From assembly GCA_905221115.1 (NCBI GenBank), contig CAJNBX010000010.1, positions 1-58,448 of the forward strand: a DNA stretch of 58,448 nt, read 5' to 3'. The DNA is from a bacterium (GTDB lineage Bacteria; Bacillota; Bacilli; Lactobacillales; Streptococcaceae). A model generated the notes under the pieces. That model was not told the DNA's origin. It worked only from the letters and a program-made list of their open reading frames with translations, and ran no database searches. Of the stretch, positions 17,830 to 27,986 are shown piece by piece. The position numbers were made by a program, and so were the translations under genes. How positions within the stretch are numbered: position 1 is the first letter of the stretch; each line of letters starts with the position of its first letter.

Positions 17830-19132
17830 TAATCAACACAAGATTATTAAAGAAGAATTTGTTGAAGAATATCCTAAACTAAGCAATCTTCTTTTAGACA
17901 GAACCTTGGAAAGTCTATCTCAAGATGAACGTGTTTTCATTTTTCCAAATGATTTGAAGAATTCTCCTGACTTAGAAAAGGACCAAAAAATCTTTGAAAC
18001 AGTTAATCAGGAAATCAAGACAGGAAATGTGATTGGTTTTCTGGGTTGTAGTCAGGAAAGATTAACGATTTCCTCTCGTTTTTCTGATGAGAGTAATGAC
18101 CATTTTTTGCATTATCTCTTACACAAGGTTCTTCATATCAATCTCACTAGTTTAGATGTTGCTTTGTCTCGTGAAGAGAGGCTTTATCAACTTTTGATGT
18201 ATCTCTTCCCCAAGTATCTACAAGTTGCTATTCGAAAAGGTCTTTATAAGGAATACCATCGATTTTCTCATAATGACAGTAATGTTAAGGGAGTGATTGA
18301 TGTAAGAAACCATCTCAAGAAAAATCTTCCTTTCACGGGAAATATTGCCTACACAACGAGAGAGTTCACCTATGATAATCCCCTCATGCAGTTGGTCCGT
18401 CACACTATTGAATACATTAAGAACCAGAAAAGCATTGGTCAAGGGGTACTAGATAATCTCTCAACTAGTCGTGAAAACGTAGCTGAAATCGTGCGTGTAA
18501 CGCCCTCTTATAAACTAGCTGATCGTGCTAAGATTATTCGGGGAAATCAATCTAAACCGATACGTCATGCATACTTTCACGAGTACAGAAAGTTACAAGA
18601 ACTTTGTCTGATGATTCTAAACCAAGAAAAGCACGGTTTAGGGGATCAAGATCAAAAAATTCATGGTATTCTTTTTGATGTTGCCTGGCTTTGGGAAGAG
18701 TATGTTCATACTTTGTTGCCAAAAGATTTCATCCATCCACGAAATAAAGATAAGACGGACGGAATTTCAGTATTTTCTAGTCGAGAACGAAAAGTTTATC
18801 CAGATTTCTATAATAGAGATTTAAAAATTGTGTTAGACGCTAAATATAAAAAGCTTGAAGATACTGAAAAAGGAATAAACCGTGAGGACTTGTTCCAGCT
18901 GATTTCCTATTCTTATATTTTAAAAGCTGAGAAGGCTGGTCTTGTTTTTCCGAGCAAGGACAAGATTGTTGATAATGAGATAGGAAAGCTAGCAGGTTAT
19001 GGAGCTTTGTTGAAGAAATGGTCTATCCAAATTCCTCAGGAGTCTTCATCTTATAGTGAATTTTGTGAAATGATGGAAAACTCAGAAGAAATTTTTAAAA
19101 GGAATATTGCTAACGAAGTGGGGAGAAGATAA
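17813..19132 (+). CDS. mcrC: McrC-like nuclease subunit of a McrBC system
   Basis: The cleavage partner of McrB. The 439-residue protein has a McrC N-terminal region (FIFPNDLK, NVIGFLGCSQERLTISSRF) and a C-terminal PD-(D/E)xK nuclease, with the active site seen in YPDFYNRDLKIVLDAKYKK near residues 328-346. ATG at 17813 is chosen because AAGG lies 11 bases upstream; earlier in-frame ATGs at 17789, 17795 and 17804 are less well placed. It overlaps mcrB by 17 bases in another frame, so the subunits are translationally coupled. Confidence 0.87.
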   Translation: MLRITDNQHKIIKEEFVEEYPKLSNLLLDRTLESLSQDERVFIFPNDLKNSPDLEKDQKIFETVNQEIKTGNVIGFLGCSQERLTISSRFSDESNDHFLHYLLHKVLHINLTSLDVALSREERLYQLLMYLFPKYLQVAIRKGLYKEYHRFSHNDSNVKGVIDVRNHLKKNLPFTGNIAYTTREFTYDNPLMQLVRHTIEYIKNQKSIGQGVLDNLSTSRENVAEIVRVTPSYKLADRAKIIRGNQSKPIRHAYFHEYRKLQELCLMILNQEKHGLGDQDQKIHGILFDVAWLWEEYVHTLLPKDFIHPRNKDKTDGISVFSSRERKVYPDFYNRDLKIVLDAKYKKLEDTEKGINREDLFQLISYSYILKAEKAGLVFPSKDKIVDNEIGKLAGYGALLKKWSIQIPQESSSYSEFCEMMENSEEIFKRNIANEVGRR

Positions 19133-19164
19133 TCTCTCCTCTTTCTTTTATTATTCACACAATA

Positions 19165-19177
19165 AAAACCGAACAAT
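19165..19177 (+). promoter_or_regulatory. PurBox upstream of guaC
   Basis: AAAACCGAACAAT is an exact match to the PurR-binding PurBox consensus AWWWCCGAACWWT of streptococci and lactococci. It lies 22 bases upstream of the guaC -35. Confidence 0.72.
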
Positions 19178-19199
19178 ATATTTTAATTTATGAAATTAT

Positions 19200-19228
19200 T
19201 TGACAAAAACTGTACTTTAGTTTATAAT
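19200..19228 (+). promoter_or_regulatory. guaC promoter
   Basis: TTGACA at 19200-19205, 17-base spacer, TATAAT at 19223-19228: a consensus promoter. The expected transcript has about a 70-base leader. Confidence 0.9.
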
Positions 19229-19240
19229 GAATCAAGGAAA

Positions 19241-19288
19241 CGTCGGAAAAGGCGTAGTGATGCGAGAGCATAGGTAGGTCATTACAAA
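19241..19288 (+). ncRNA. Candidate structured leader RNA of guaC
   Basis: In the guaC leader, CGTC/GGCG can form a small hairpin. GTAGTGA (19254-19260) pairs with TCATTAC (19279-19285) around an inner TGC-GAGA-GCA hairpin with a GNRA-type loop and an unpaired TAGGTAGG stretch. The unpaired purine-rich joint looks like a structured cis-regulatory RNA. I could not match it to a named riboswitch. Confidence 0.45.
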
Positions 19289-19305
19289 AGAAACGAGACA
19301 TCGAT

Positions 19306-20292
19306 ATGTTAAATGAATTTCCAATTTTTGATTACGAAGATATTCAATTGATTCCAAATAAATGTGTGATTAAAAGCCGTGCAGAAGCAGATACAAGTGT
19401 CACTCTAGGAAATCACACCTTTAAACTACCTGTGGTGCCAGCTAATATGCAGACGATTTTGGATGAAAATGTAGCAGAGCAACTTGCTAAAGGTGGTTAC
19501 TTCTACATTATGCACCGTTTTGATGAAGCAGGACGCATTCCTTTTATTAAACGAATGCACGATCAAGGTCTCATTGCTTCTATCTCTGTCGGTGTTAAAG
19601 ACTATGAGTATGATTTTGTTAGCCAGCTCAAGGCTGATGCTCCAGAATACATCACGATTGATATCGCTCATGGTCATGCAGATAGCGTGATTTCTATGAT
19701 TCAACACATCAAGAAAGAATTGCCAGATACTTTTGTCATTGCTGGAAATGTGGGAACACCAGAAGCAGTTCGCGAGTTGGAAAATGCGGGTGCGGATGCT
19801 ACTAAGGTTGGAATCGGTCCTGGTAAGGTTTGTATCACCAAGGTCAAGACTGGTTTTGGTACAGGTGGTTGGCAGTTGGCTGCTCTCCGCTGGTGTGCCA
19901 AGGCTGCGCGTAAACCAATTATCGCTGATGGTGGGATCCGTACTCACGGTGATATTGCCAAGTCTATCCGTTTTGGTGCCAGCATGGTTATGGTTGGTTC
20001 CCTCTTTGCAGGACACATCGAAAGTCCAGGGAAAACGATTGAAGTTGATGGTGAACAGTTCAAAGAGTACTATGGTTCAGCTTCACAATATCAAAAAGGT
20101 GCATACAAAAACGTGGAGGGCAAACGAATCTTGCTTCCTGCCAAAGGTCATTTACAAGACACTTTAACTGAGATGGAACAAGACCTTCAAAGTGCTATTT
20201 CGTATGCAGGTGGACGTCAGGTTGCTGACCTTAAACACGTTGATTATGTGATCGTGAAAAACTCTATCTGGAACGGGGATGCTTCCCACTAA
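19306..20292 (+). CDS. guaC: GuaC, GMP reductase
   Basis: Converts GMP to IMP with NADPH and ammonia release, linking guanine and adenine nucleotide pools. The 328-residue protein is of the IMPDH/GMPR family and lacks CBS domains, as GMP reductases do. It has the catalytic cysteine in GPGKVCITK near residue 175, the preceding GNVGTPEAV, and [11 protein letters not shown]. It is of the Bacillus-type GuaC subgroup. It stands alone after the McrBC genes, with a PurBox and a structured leader. Confidence 0.94.
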   Translation: MLNEFPIFDYEDIQLIPNKCVIKSRAEADTSVTLGNHTFKLPVVPANMQTILDENVAEQLAKGGYFYIMHRFDEAGRIPFIKRMHDQGLIASISVGVKDYEYDFVSQLKADAPEYITIDIAHGHADSVISMIQHIKKELPDTFVIAGNVGTPEAVRELENAGADATKVGIGPGKVCITKVKTGFGTGGWQLAALRWCAKAARKPIIADGGIRTHGDIAKSIRFGASMVMVGSLFAGHIESPGKTIEVDGEQFKEYYGSASQYQKGAYKNVEGKRILLPAKGHLQDTLTEMEQDLQSAISYAGGRQVADLKHVDYVIVKNSIWNGDASH

Positions 20293-20318
20293 GACGGGCT
20301 ATATGGTCAGAAAAAAAC

Positions 20319-20347
20319 TTGTTATTAGAGCAAATTTCTGTTATAAT
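20319..20347 (+). promoter_or_regulatory. tRNA-Arg promoter
   Basis: TTGTTA at 20319-20324, 17-base spacer, TATAAT at 20342-20347, 11 bases before the tRNA. Confidence 0.8.
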
Positions 20348-20358
20348 AAAACAAGTTT

Positions 20359-20430
20359 CCACCCTTAGTGTAATGGATATCACGTAAGATTCCGGTTCTT
20401 GAGATGGGGGTTCGATTCCCTCAGGGTGGA
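20359..20430 (+). tRNA. tRNA-Arg (anticodon CCG)
   Basis: Folds as a cloverleaf: acceptor CCACCCT/AGGGTGG with discriminator A, D stem GTG/CAC, anticodon stem TAAGA/TCTTG around loop TTCCGGT (anticodon CCG, reads CGG arginine codons), T stem GGGGG/CCCTC around TTCGATT. The CCA end is not encoded. Confidence 0.92.
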
Positions 20431-20443
20431 TGTAAACATCCTA

Positions 20444-20467
20444 AAAAAGCCTTTAATAGGGCTTTTT
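20444..20467 (+). terminator. Terminator after tRNA-Arg
   Basis: AAAAAGCCT with AGGGCTTTTT around a five-base loop, ending in a T-run. Confidence 0.75.
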
Positions 20468-20494
20468 ATTTATCCTGCCTCAAATTTGCCCCTA

Positions 20495-20689
20495 ATACTC
20501 TTCGAAAATCTCTTCAAACCACGTCAGCGTCGCTTCATCTACAACCTCAAAATCATGTTTTGAGCTGACTTCGTCAGTTCTATCTACAACCTCAAAGCAG
20601 TGCTTTGAGCTGACTTCGTCAGTCTTATCTACAACCTCAAAACACTGTTTTGAGCAACCTGCGGCTAGCTTCCTAGTTTGCTCAGTATA
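20495..20689. repeat. BOX element with truncated boxA and several boxB units
   Basis: BoxA begins ATACTCTTCGAAAATC but breaks off after CGTCAGCGTCGC, without the CTTGCCGTAGG end. It is followed by about three boxB units, each with a TCAAA-TTTGA stem and separated by CTGACTTCGTCAG. A boxC with an altered end (TTTGCTCAGTATA) closes it. With the hairpin region after it, this fills the long gap between tRNA-Arg and rnc; I see no gene there. Confidence 0.88.
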
Positions 20690-20723
20690 AAACTGAAAAT
20701 CTCATTTCAATGAATACCCAAAT

Positions 20724-20768
20724 CCCCTCCAGTCCCGTTTTAAAGTGACTCAGGGGGCTTTTTTTGAT
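20724..20768 (+). terminator. Hairpin with T-run before rnc
   Basis: CCCCTCCAGTC pairs with GACTCAGGGG (one bulge), followed by CTTTTTTT. The T-run abuts the rnc promoter. Confidence 0.65.
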
Positions 20769-20773
20769 ATAAT
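20765..20773 (+). promoter_or_regulatory. rnc operon promoter, extended -10
   Basis: TGATATAAT, extended -10, 35 bases before the rnc start. No clear -35; the upstream terminator hairpin occupies that position. Confidence 0.6.
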
Positions 20774-20807
20774 AAAAAGGACTGTTATCAGTTAGAAAGA
20801 GGTTGGT

Positions 20808-21506
20808 ATGAAAGAATTACAAACTGTACTAAAGAACCATTTTGCAATCGAATTTGCAGACAAAAATTTACTGGAGACTGCCTTTACTCATACGAGTTAT
20901 GCCAATGAGCACCGCCTCTTAAAAATTTCACACAATGAACGCTTGGAATTTTTAGGAGACGCTGTTCTACAGTTATTGATTTCAGAATATCTGTATAAAA
21001 AATATCCTAAAAAGCCTGAAGGCGACTTGTCCAAACTTCGTGCCATGATTGTCCGTGAGGAAAGTTTGGCTGGCTTTGCGCGTGATTGCAAGTTTGATCA
21101 ATTTATCAAGCTGGGTAAGGGAGAAGAAAAGTCTGGTGGTCGCAATCGTGACACCATTCTTGGTGATGCCTTTGAAGCCTTTCTTGGTGCCCTTCTTTTG
21201 GATAAGGATGTGGCCAAGGTCAAGGAGTTTATCTATCAAGTCATGATTCCTAAGGTTGAAGCAGGCGAGTTTGAGATGATTACAGACTACAAAACCCATC
21301 TCCAAGAGTTGCTTCAGGTCAATGGGGATGTGGCTATTCGTTATCAGGTGATTTCTGAAACAGGTCCTGCCCACGATAAGGTTTTTGAAGTAGAAGTCCT
21401 TGTTGAAGGTAAGAGTATCGGTCAGGGTCAAGGTCGTTCTAAGAAATTAGCAGAGCAGGAAGCTGCCAAAAATGCCGTTGAGAAAGGGCTGGATTCATGT
21501 ATTTAA
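20808..21506 (+). CDS. rnc: Rnc, ribonuclease III
   Basis: Double-strand-specific RNase that processes rRNA precursors and some mRNAs. The 232-residue protein has the catalytic signature [12 protein letters not shown] near residues 43-54, the second acidic cluster [13 protein letters not shown] near 120, and a C-terminal double-stranded-RNA-binding domain (about 157-230). The start follows AGAAAGAGG. It overlaps smc by 10 bases, as is common in Firmicutes. Confidence 0.96.
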   Translation: MKELQTVLKNHFAIEFADKNLLETAFTHTSYANEHRLLKISHNERLEFLGDAVLQLLISEYLYKKYPKKPEGDLSKLRAMIVREESLAGFARDCKFDQFIKLGKGEEKSGGRNRDTILGDAFEAFLGALLLDKDVAKVKEFIYQVMIPKVEAGEFEMITDYKTHLQELLQVNGDVAIRYQVISETGPAHDKVFEVEVLVEGKSIGQGQGRSKKLAEQEAAKNAVEKGLDSCI

Positions 21507-24500
21507 AGGAAATTGAAATTCAGGGATTCAAGTCTTTTGCTGACAAGACTAAGGTCGTCTTTGACCAAGGTGTGACGGCAGTTGTTGGACCCAATGGATC
21601 TGGAAAGTCGAATATTACAGAAAGTCTGCGTTGGGCCTTGGGGGAGTCAAGTGTTAAGAGTCTCCGTGGGGGCAAGATGCCGGATGTTATCTTTGCTGGA
21701 ACAGAAAGTCGCAAACCGCTCAATTATGCTTCTGTAGTTGTGACTCTGGATAATAATGACGGATTTATCAAGGATGCAGGCCAAGAAATTAGGGTGGAAC
21801 GCCATATCTATCGTAGTGGAGATAGCGAATACAAGATTGACGGCAAGAAAGTCCGTTTGCGTAATATTCATGACCTTTTCTTGGATACAGGTTTGGGACG
21901 AGATTCCTTCTCCATCATTTCCCAAGGGAAGGTTGAGGAGATTTTCAACTCCAAGCCTGAGGAACGTCGTGCCATTTTCGAAGAAGCTGCAGGAGTTTTG
22001 AAATACAAGACTCGCAGAAAAGAAACTGAGAGTAAATTGCAACAAACTCAGGATAATCTGGATCGTCTTGAAGACATTATCTACGAGTTGGATAATCAAA
22101 TCAAGCCTCTTGAGAAGCAAGCTGAAAATGCTCGTAAGTTTTTAGATTTGGAAGGTCAACGCAAGGCTATTTATTTAGATGTGCTGGTTGCCCAAATCAA
22201 GGAAAATAAAGCTGAACTAGATTCGACAGAAGAAGAGTTGGCTCATGTTCAGGAACTCTTGACGAGTTATTACCAAAAGCGTGAAAAATTAGAAGAAGAA
22301 AATCAAGCTCTTAAAAAGCAACGCCAAGATTTACAGGCTGAAATGGCCAAAGACCAAGGCAGTTTGATGGATTTGACCAGTCTGATTAGTGATTTAGAGA
22401 GAAAATTAGCCCTATCGAAATTAGAATCTGAGCAAGTAGCCCTCAATCAACAGGAGGCACAAGCCCGTTTGGCTGCTTTGGAGGATAAGAAAAAGGCTCT
22501 AAGTCAGGAAAAGGCTGAAAAAGAAGCGAACTTGGTACAATTAGAACACAATCTAATTCAAAATAATCAAAAACTCAATCGTTTAGATGCTGAATTGTTG
22601 GCTTTTTCAGATGATCCTGATCAGATGATTGAGCTTCTACGTGAACGCTTTGTGGCGCTTTTACAAGAAGAAGCAGATGTCTCAAACCAGTTGACCCGTA
22701 TCGAAAACGAGTTGGAAAATAGTCGTCAGCTTTCTCAAAAACAAGCAGATCAACTAGAAAAACTCAAAGAACAACTGGCTACAGCTAAAGAGAAGGCTAG
22801 TCAGCAAAAGGCGGAGCTTGAAACTGCCAAGGAGCAGGTTCAAAAATTATTGGCTGACTATCAAGCTATTGCCAAGGAGCAAGAGGAGCAGAAATCTTCC
22901 TATCAAGCTCAACAAAGTCAACTATTTGACCGTCTGGATAATCTCAAAAACAAGCAGGCCAGAGCTCAAAGTTTGGAAAATATCCTTAGAAATCACAGTA
23001 ACTTTTATGCAGGTGTTAAGACTGTTCTCCAAGAAAAAGTCCGCCTTGGTGGGATTATTGGTGCAGTCAGTGAGCACCTGACCTTTGATGTGCATTATCA
23101 AACTGCCTTAGAGATTGCGCTTGGAGCCAGCAGTCAGCATATCATCGTAGAAGATGAAAACGCGGCAACCAAGGCCATTGATTTCCTAAAACGTAACAGA
23201 GCTGGTCGTGCGACCTTTCTTCCATTGACGACTATCAAGGCTCGTACGATTTCTAGTCAGAACCAAGATGCTATCTCTGCAAGTCCAGGATTTCTGGGTA
23301 TGGCAGATGAGCTGGTGACCTTTGATCAGAGACTGGAAGCCATTTTCAAGAACTTGCTAGCTACGACGGCTATCTTTGATACTGTAGAACATGCGCGTGC
23401 AGCAGCTCGTCAGGTTCGTTATCAGGTTCGTATGGTGACATTGGATGGGACAGAGTTGCGTACAGGTGGTTCCTATGCAGGTGGAGCTAATCGCCAGAAT
23501 AACAGCATTTTCATCAAGCCAGAACTGGAGCAATTACAAAAAGAAATTGCTGAAGAAGAAGCAAGTCTTCGTTCAGAAGAAGTGGCTTTGAAGACCTTAC
23601 AAGACCAGATGGCTAGATTGACCGAATCATTAGAAGCTATCAAATATCAAGGAGAGCAGGCACGTATTCAGGAACAAGGCTTGTCCCTTGCTTATCAGCA
23701 GACCAGTCAGCAAGTTGAAGAGCTAGAAACTCTTTGGAAACTTCAAGAAGAGGAATTAAATCGTCTTTCTGATGGAGATTGGCAAGCAGATAAGGAAAAA
23801 TGCCAAGAGCGTCTTGCTACAATCGCCAGTGACAAGCAAAATTTGGAAGCTGAGATTGAAGAGATTAAGTCTAACAAAAATGCTATTCAAGAACGCTATC
23901 AAAACTTGCAGGAAGAGCTAGCGCAAGCTCGCCTGCTTAAGACAGAACTGCAAGGGCAAAAACGTTATGAAGTGGCTGATATTGAGCGTTTAGGCAAAGA
24001 ATTGGACAATTTAGATATCGAACAAGAGGAAATCCAGCGTCTTCTTCAAGAAAAGGTTGACAATCTTGAGAAAGTTGATACAGAATTGCTCAGTCAACAG
24101 GCGGAAGAAGCCAAAATGCAGAAAACAAACCTCCAACAAGGTTTGATTCGCAAACAGTTTGAATTGGATGATATAGAAGGTCAGCTGGATGATATTGCCA
24201 GTCATTTGGAACAGGCCCGCCAGCAGAATGAAGAGTGGATTCGCAAGCAAACTCGTGCTGAAGCCAAGAAAGAAAAGGTCAGCGAGCGTTTGCGCCATCT
24301 ACAAAGTCAATTAACAGACCAGTACCAGATTAGCTATACAGAAGCTTTAGAAAAGGCACATGAACTTGAAAACCTCAATCTGGCGGAGCAAGAGGTGCAG
24401 GATTTAGAGAAGGCTATTCGCTCACTGGGTCCTGTCAATATAGAAGCTATTGAACAGTACGAAGAAGTGCACAACCGTCTGGACTTTCTAAATAGTCAGC

Positions 24501-25036
24501 GAGATGATATTTTGTCAGCGAAAAATCTGCTCCTTGAAACTATTACAGAGATGAATGATGAGGTCAAGGAACGCTTTAAATCAACCTTTGAAGCCATTCG
24601 TGAATCCTTTAAAGTGACCTTCAAGCAGATGTTTGGTGGAGGTCAAGCAGACCTGATTTTGACTGAAGGAGACTTGCTAACAGCTGGGGTTGAGATTTCT
24701 GTTCAACCTCCAGGTAAGAAAATCCAGTCGCTTAACCTCATGAGTGGTGGTGAAAAAGCCTTATCAGCTCTTGCTTTGCTTTTTTCTATCATTCGAGTTA
24801 AGACTATCCCATTTGTTATCTTGGATGAGGTGGAAGCTGCGCTGGATGAAGCTAATGTTAAGCGTTTTGGGGATTACCTTAACCGCTTTGACAAGGATAG
24901 TCAGTTCATCGTCGTAACCCACCGTAAGGGAACCATGGCAGCGGCTGATTCCATCTATGGAGTGACCATGCAAGAATCAGGTGTCTCAAAAATTGTTTCG
25001 GTTAAGTTAAAAGATTTAGAAAGTATTGAAGGATGA
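21497..25036 (+). CDS. smc: Smc, chromosome partition protein
   Basis: The condensin ATPase, acting with ScpA and ScpB to compact and segregate the chromosome. The 1179-residue protein has Walker [11 protein letters not shown] near residue 31, a first coiled coil (about 165-500), the hinge (about 505-650), a second coiled coil (to about 1000), then the ABC signature [10 protein letters not shown] near 1080 and Walker [13 protein letters not shown] near 1107. Length fits the family. It overlaps both neighbours by a few bases. Confidence 0.96.
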   Translation: MYLKEIEIQGFKSFADKTKVVFDQGVTAVVGPNGSGKSNITESLRWALGESSVKSLRGGKMPDVIFAGTESRKPLNYASVVVTLDNNDGFIKDAGQEIRVERHIYRSGDSEYKIDGKKVRLRNIHDLFLDTGLGRDSFSIISQGKVEEIFNSKPEERRAIFEEAAGVLKYKTRRKETESKLQQTQDNLDRLEDIIYELDNQIKPLEKQAENARKFLDLEGQRKAIYLDVLVAQIKENKAELDSTEEELAHVQELLTSYYQKREKLEEENQALKKQRQDLQAEMAKDQGSLMDLTSLISDLERKLALSKLESEQVALNQQEAQARLAALEDKKKALSQEKAEKEANLVQLEHNLIQNNQKLNRLDAELLAFSDDPDQMIELLRERFVALLQEEADVSNQLTRIENELENSRQLSQKQADQLEKLKEQLATAKEKASQQKAELETAKEQVQKLLADYQAIAKEQEEQKSSYQAQQSQLFDRLDNLKNKQARAQSLENILRNHSNFYAGVKTVLQEKVRLGGIIGAVSEHLTFDVHYQTALEIALGASSQHIIVEDENAATKAIDFLKRNRAGRATFLPLTTIKARTISSQNQDAISASPGFLGMADELVTFDQRLEAIFKNLLATTAIFDTVEHARAAARQVRYQVRMVTLDGTELRTGGSYAGGANRQNNSIFIKPELEQLQKEIAEEEASLRSEEVALKTLQDQMARLTESLEAIKYQGEQARIQEQGLSLAYQQTSQQVEELETLWKLQEEELNRLSDGDWQADKEKCQERLATIASDKQNLEAEIEEIKSNKNAIQERYQNLQEELAQARLLKTELQGQKRYEVADIERLGKELDNLDIEQEEIQRLLQEKVDNLEKVDTELLSQQAEEAKMQKTNLQQGLIRKQFELDDIEGQLDDIASHLEQARQQNEEWIRKQTRAEAKKEKVSERLRHLQSQLTDQYQISYTEALEKAHELENLNLAEQEVQDLEKAIRSLGPVNIEAIEQYEEVHNRLDFLNSQRDDILSAKNLLLETITEMNDEVKERFKSTFEAIRESFKVTFKQMFGGGQADLILTEGDLLTAGVEISVQPPGKKIQSLNLMSGGEKALSALALLFSIIRVKTIPFVILDEVEAALDEANVKRFGDYLNRFDKDSQFIVVTHRKGTMAAADSIYGVTMQESGVSKIVSVKLKDLESIEG

Positions 25037-25827
25037 CAATTAAACTAGTAGCAACGGATATGGACGGAACCTTCCTAGATGAGAAAGGGCGATTTGATAT
25101 GGACCGCCTCAAGTCTCTCTTGGTTTCCTACAAGGAAAAAGGGATTTACTTTGCGGTGGCTTCGGGGCGCGGATTTCTATCTCTAGAAAAATTATTTGCT
25201 GATGTTCGTGATGACATTATTTTTATCGCTGAAAATGGCAGTTTGGTCGAATATCAAGGTCAAGACTTGTATGAAGCGACCATGTCTCGTGAGTTTTATC
25301 TGGCGACTTTTGAAAAGCTGAAAACGTCACCTTATGTAGATATCAATAAATTGCTCTTGACGGGAAAAAAAGGCTCTTATGTGCTAGATACGGTTGATGA
25401 GACCTATTTGAAAGTGAGTCAGCACTATAATGAAAATATCCAAAAAGTAGCGAGTCTGGAAGATATTACAGATGACATTTTCAAATTTACAACCAACTTC
25501 ACAGAAGAAACGCTGGAAGCTGGGGAAGCTTGGGTCAATGAACATGTTCCTGGTGTTAAGGCAATGACAACTGGCTTTGAATCCATTGATATTGTTCTGG
25601 ACTATGTCGATAAGGGAGTGGCCATTGTTGAATTAGCTAAAAAACTTGGCATCAAAATGGGTCAGGTTATGGCTTTTGGAGACAATCTTAATGATTTACA
25701 TATGATGCAGGTTGTGGGACATCCTATAGTTCCGGAAAATGCACGACCAGAAATTTTAGAATTAGCAGAGACAGTGATTGGTCACCATAAGGACCAGTCG
25801 GTTATAGCTTATATGGAGGGCTTATAA
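25033..25827 (+). CDS. Cof-type HAD phosphatase
   Basis: A 264-residue haloacid-dehalogenase-superfamily hydrolase of the Cof/IIB type. Motif I is DMDGTFLDE at residues 8-16, with SGRGF as motif II, a cap domain in the middle, and the motif IV segment FGDNLNDLHMM near 216. The substrate is unknown; relatives act on sugar phosphates, flavin or pyridoxal phosphate. It overlaps smc (ATGA) and the next gene. Confidence 0.88.
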   Translation: MTIKLVATDMDGTFLDEKGRFDMDRLKSLLVSYKEKGIYFAVASGRGFLSLEKLFADVRDDIIFIAENGSLVEYQGQDLYEATMSREFYLATFEKLKTSPYVDINKLLLTGKKGSYVLDTVDETYLKVSQHYNENIQKVASLEDITDDIFKFTTNFTEETLEAGEAWVNEHVPGVKAMTTGFESIDIVLDYVDKGVAIVELAKKLGIKMGQVMAFGDNLNDLHMMQVVGHPIVPENARPEILELAETVIGHHKDQSVIAYMEGL

Positions 25828-26645
25828 TGGCAGATATAAAATTGATTGCATTGGACTTGGACGGGACCTTGCTGACTACTGATAAAAGGCTGACGGATCG
25901 TACCAAGGCAACCTTGAAAGCTGCGCGTGATCGTGGTATCAAGGTCGTATTGACAACTGGTCGTCCCTTAAAAGCTATGGATTTCTTTCTCCATGAGCTA
26001 GGGACTGACGGCCATGAAGATGAGTATACCATTACTTTTAATGGTGGTTTAGTTCAGAAAAATACTGGTGAAATCCTTGATAAAACAGTCTTTTCATATG
26101 ATGATGTGGCACGCTTGTATGAGGAAACAGAGAAATTATCACTGCCTCTTGACGCCATCTCAGAAGGAACTGTTTATCAAATCCAATCGGACCAAGAAAG
26201 TCTTTATGCCAAATTTAATCCAGCTTTGACCTTTGTTCCAGTGAACTTTGAAGACTTGTCTAGTCAAATGACTTATAATAAATGCGTCACTGCCTTTGCT
26301 CAAGAACCCTTGGATGCAGCTATTCAGAAGATTTCTCCAGAATTGTTTGACCAATATGAAATCTTTAAATCGCGTGAAATGTTGCTAGAGTGGTCACCAA
26401 AGAATGTTCATAAAGCAACAGGTTTGGCAAAACTAATCAGCCATCTAGGAATCGACCAAAGCCAAGTCATGGCCTGTGGTGACGAGGCCAATGACCTTTC
26501 TATGATTGAGTGGGCAGGGCTCGGTGTTGCTATGAAAAACGCTGTTCCTGAAGTTAAGGCAGTCGCAAATGTGGTGACTCCAATGACCAATGATGAGGAA
26601 GCTGTCGCCTGGGCTATCGAAGAATATGTGCTAAAGGAGAACTAA
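25827..26645 (+). CDS. Cof-type HAD phosphatase (second paralogue)
   Basis: A 272-residue Cof/IIB HAD hydrolase. Motif I is DLDGTLLTTD near residue 9, motif II TTGRP, and motif IV ACGDEANDLSMIEW near 212. It resembles the YidA branch of sugar phosphatases. Only the start base is shared with the previous gene's stop, so the two HAD genes are coupled. Substrate not deducible from sequence. Confidence 0.88.
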   Translation: MADIKLIALDLDGTLLTTDKRLTDRTKATLKAARDRGIKVVLTTGRPLKAMDFFLHELGTDGHEDEYTITFNGGLVQKNTGEILDKTVFSYDDVARLYEETEKLSLPLDAISEGTVYQIQSDQESLYAKFNPALTFVPVNFEDLSSQMTYNKCVTAFAQEPLDAAIQKISPELFDQYEIFKSREMLLEWSPKNVHKATGLAKLISHLGIDQSQVMACGDEANDLSMIEWAGLGVAMKNAVPEVKAVANVVTPMTNDEEAVAWAIEEYVLKEN

Positions 26646-26648
26646 GAT

Positions 26649-27938
26649 ATGGGATTATTTGACCGTCTATTCGGAAAAAAAGAAGAACCTAAAATCGAAG
26701 AAGTTGTAAAAGAAGCTCTGGAAAATCTTGATTTGTCTGAAGATGTTGAGTCTTCCCTTATAGAAGCTGAGGAAGTTCCTCAAGAAGATGCAGAGGTTGA
26801 AAGTTCTGAAGAATATGTGCTTGAAGAAGAGGAAAATCAAGACACAGTTGAAGAAAGTCTGGATTCAGAGCCAGCTGTAGAGGTTCATCAAGAAGAAATA
26901 GAAGAATTGCCAAACTCAGAAGAAGTCACAGAGGAAGAGAAAACTGAGCTCCTAGAGACTGTAGAAGAAAATAGTTCTGAAGTGCTTGAACCAGAAATGA
27001 CTCAAGCAGAAGAAACTGTTCAGGAAAAATATGATCGCAGTCTTAAGAAAACTCGCACAGGTTTCGGTGCCCGCTTGAACGCTTTCTTTGCTAACTTTCG
27101 CTCTGTCGATGAAGAATTCTTCGAGGAACTGGAAGAATTACTGATCATGAGTGACGTTGGTGTACAGGTCGCTTCTAACTTAACAGAGGAGTTACGCTAC
27201 GAAGCCAAGCTTGAAAACGCCAAGAAACCTGATGCACTTCGCCGTGTCATCATTGAGAAATTGGTTGAGCTTTATGAAAAGGATGGCAACTATGATGAAA
27301 GTATCCACTTCCAAGATGGCTTGACAGTCATGCTCTTTGTTGGGGTTAATGGTGTCGGGAAAACAACTTCTATCGGGAAATTAGCCCACCGCTATAAACA
27401 AGCTGGTAAGAAGGTCATGTTGGTTGCGGCAGATACCTTCCGTGCAGGAGCAGTTGCACAGCTTGCTGAATGGGGACGTCGTGTTGACGTTCCAGTTGTA
27501 ACTGGACCTGAAAAAGCTGACCCAGCTAGTGTAGTCTTTGATGGCATGGAACGTGCTGTAGCTGAAGGTATCGATATTCTTATGATTGACACCGCTGGTC
27601 GTCTGCAAAATAAGGATAACCTCATGGCTGAGTTGGAAAAGATTGGTCGTATCATCAAACGTGTTGTACCAGAAGCACCACATGAAACTTTCTTGGCTCT
27701 TGATGCATCAACAGGTCAAAATGCCCTGGTACAGGCCAAAGAATTTTCAAAAATTACCCCTTTGACAGGAATTGTCTTGACTAAGATTGATGGAACTGCT
27801 CGAGGTGGTGTTGTTCTAGCTATCCGTGAAGAACTCAATATTCCTGTAAAATTGATTGGATTTGGTGAAAAAATCGATGATATTGGAGAGTTTAACTCAG
27901 AAAACTTTATGAAAGGTCTCTTGGAAGGCTTAATCTAA
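26649..27938 (+). CDS. ftsY: FtsY, signal recognition particle receptor
   Basis: Membrane-associated GTPase that docks ribosome-SRP complexes at the Sec translocon. The 429-residue protein has a long acidic N-terminal region (about 10-130, rich in glutamate), an NG domain with GVNGVGKTTS near residue 232, DTAGR near 314 and TKIDGTARGG near 378. The start follows AAAGGAG. Last gene of the rnc-smc-HAD-HAD-ftsY unit. Confidence 0.96.
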   Translation: MGLFDRLFGKKEEPKIEEVVKEALENLDLSEDVESSLIEAEEVPQEDAEVESSEEYVLEEEENQDTVEESLDSEPAVEVHQEEIEELPNSEEVTEEEKTELLETVEENSSEVLEPEMTQAEETVQEKYDRSLKKTRTGFGARLNAFFANFRSVDEEFFEELEELLIMSDVGVQVASNLTEELRYEAKLENAKKPDALRRVIIEKLVELYEKDGNYDESIHFQDGLTVMLFVGVNGVGKTTSIGKLAHRYKQAGKKVMLVAADTFRAGAVAQLAEWGRRVDVPVVTGPEKADPASVVFDGMERAVAEGIDILMIDTAGRLQNKDNLMAELEKIGRIIKRVVPEAPHETFLALDASTGQNALVQAKEFSKITPLTGIVLTKIDGTARGGVVLAIREELNIPVKLIGFGEKIDDIGEFNSENFMKGLLEGLI

Positions 27939-27949
27939 TTAGAAGTAAA

Positions 27950-27986
27950 AATCCTGCAAGGAACAAACTTGCAGGAAATTTTTTTA
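27950..27986. terminator. Terminator between ftsY and zwf
   Basis: TCCTGCAAG with CTTGCAGGA, then eight T residues overlapping the zwf stop codon. A short A-run on the left may let it serve the converging zwf as well. Confidence 0.88.

Noticed and set aside
20495..20689. CRISPR array (repeated TCTACAACCTCAAA units)
   Set aside because: The units are adjacent boxB modules without unique spacers, and no cas genes are near.
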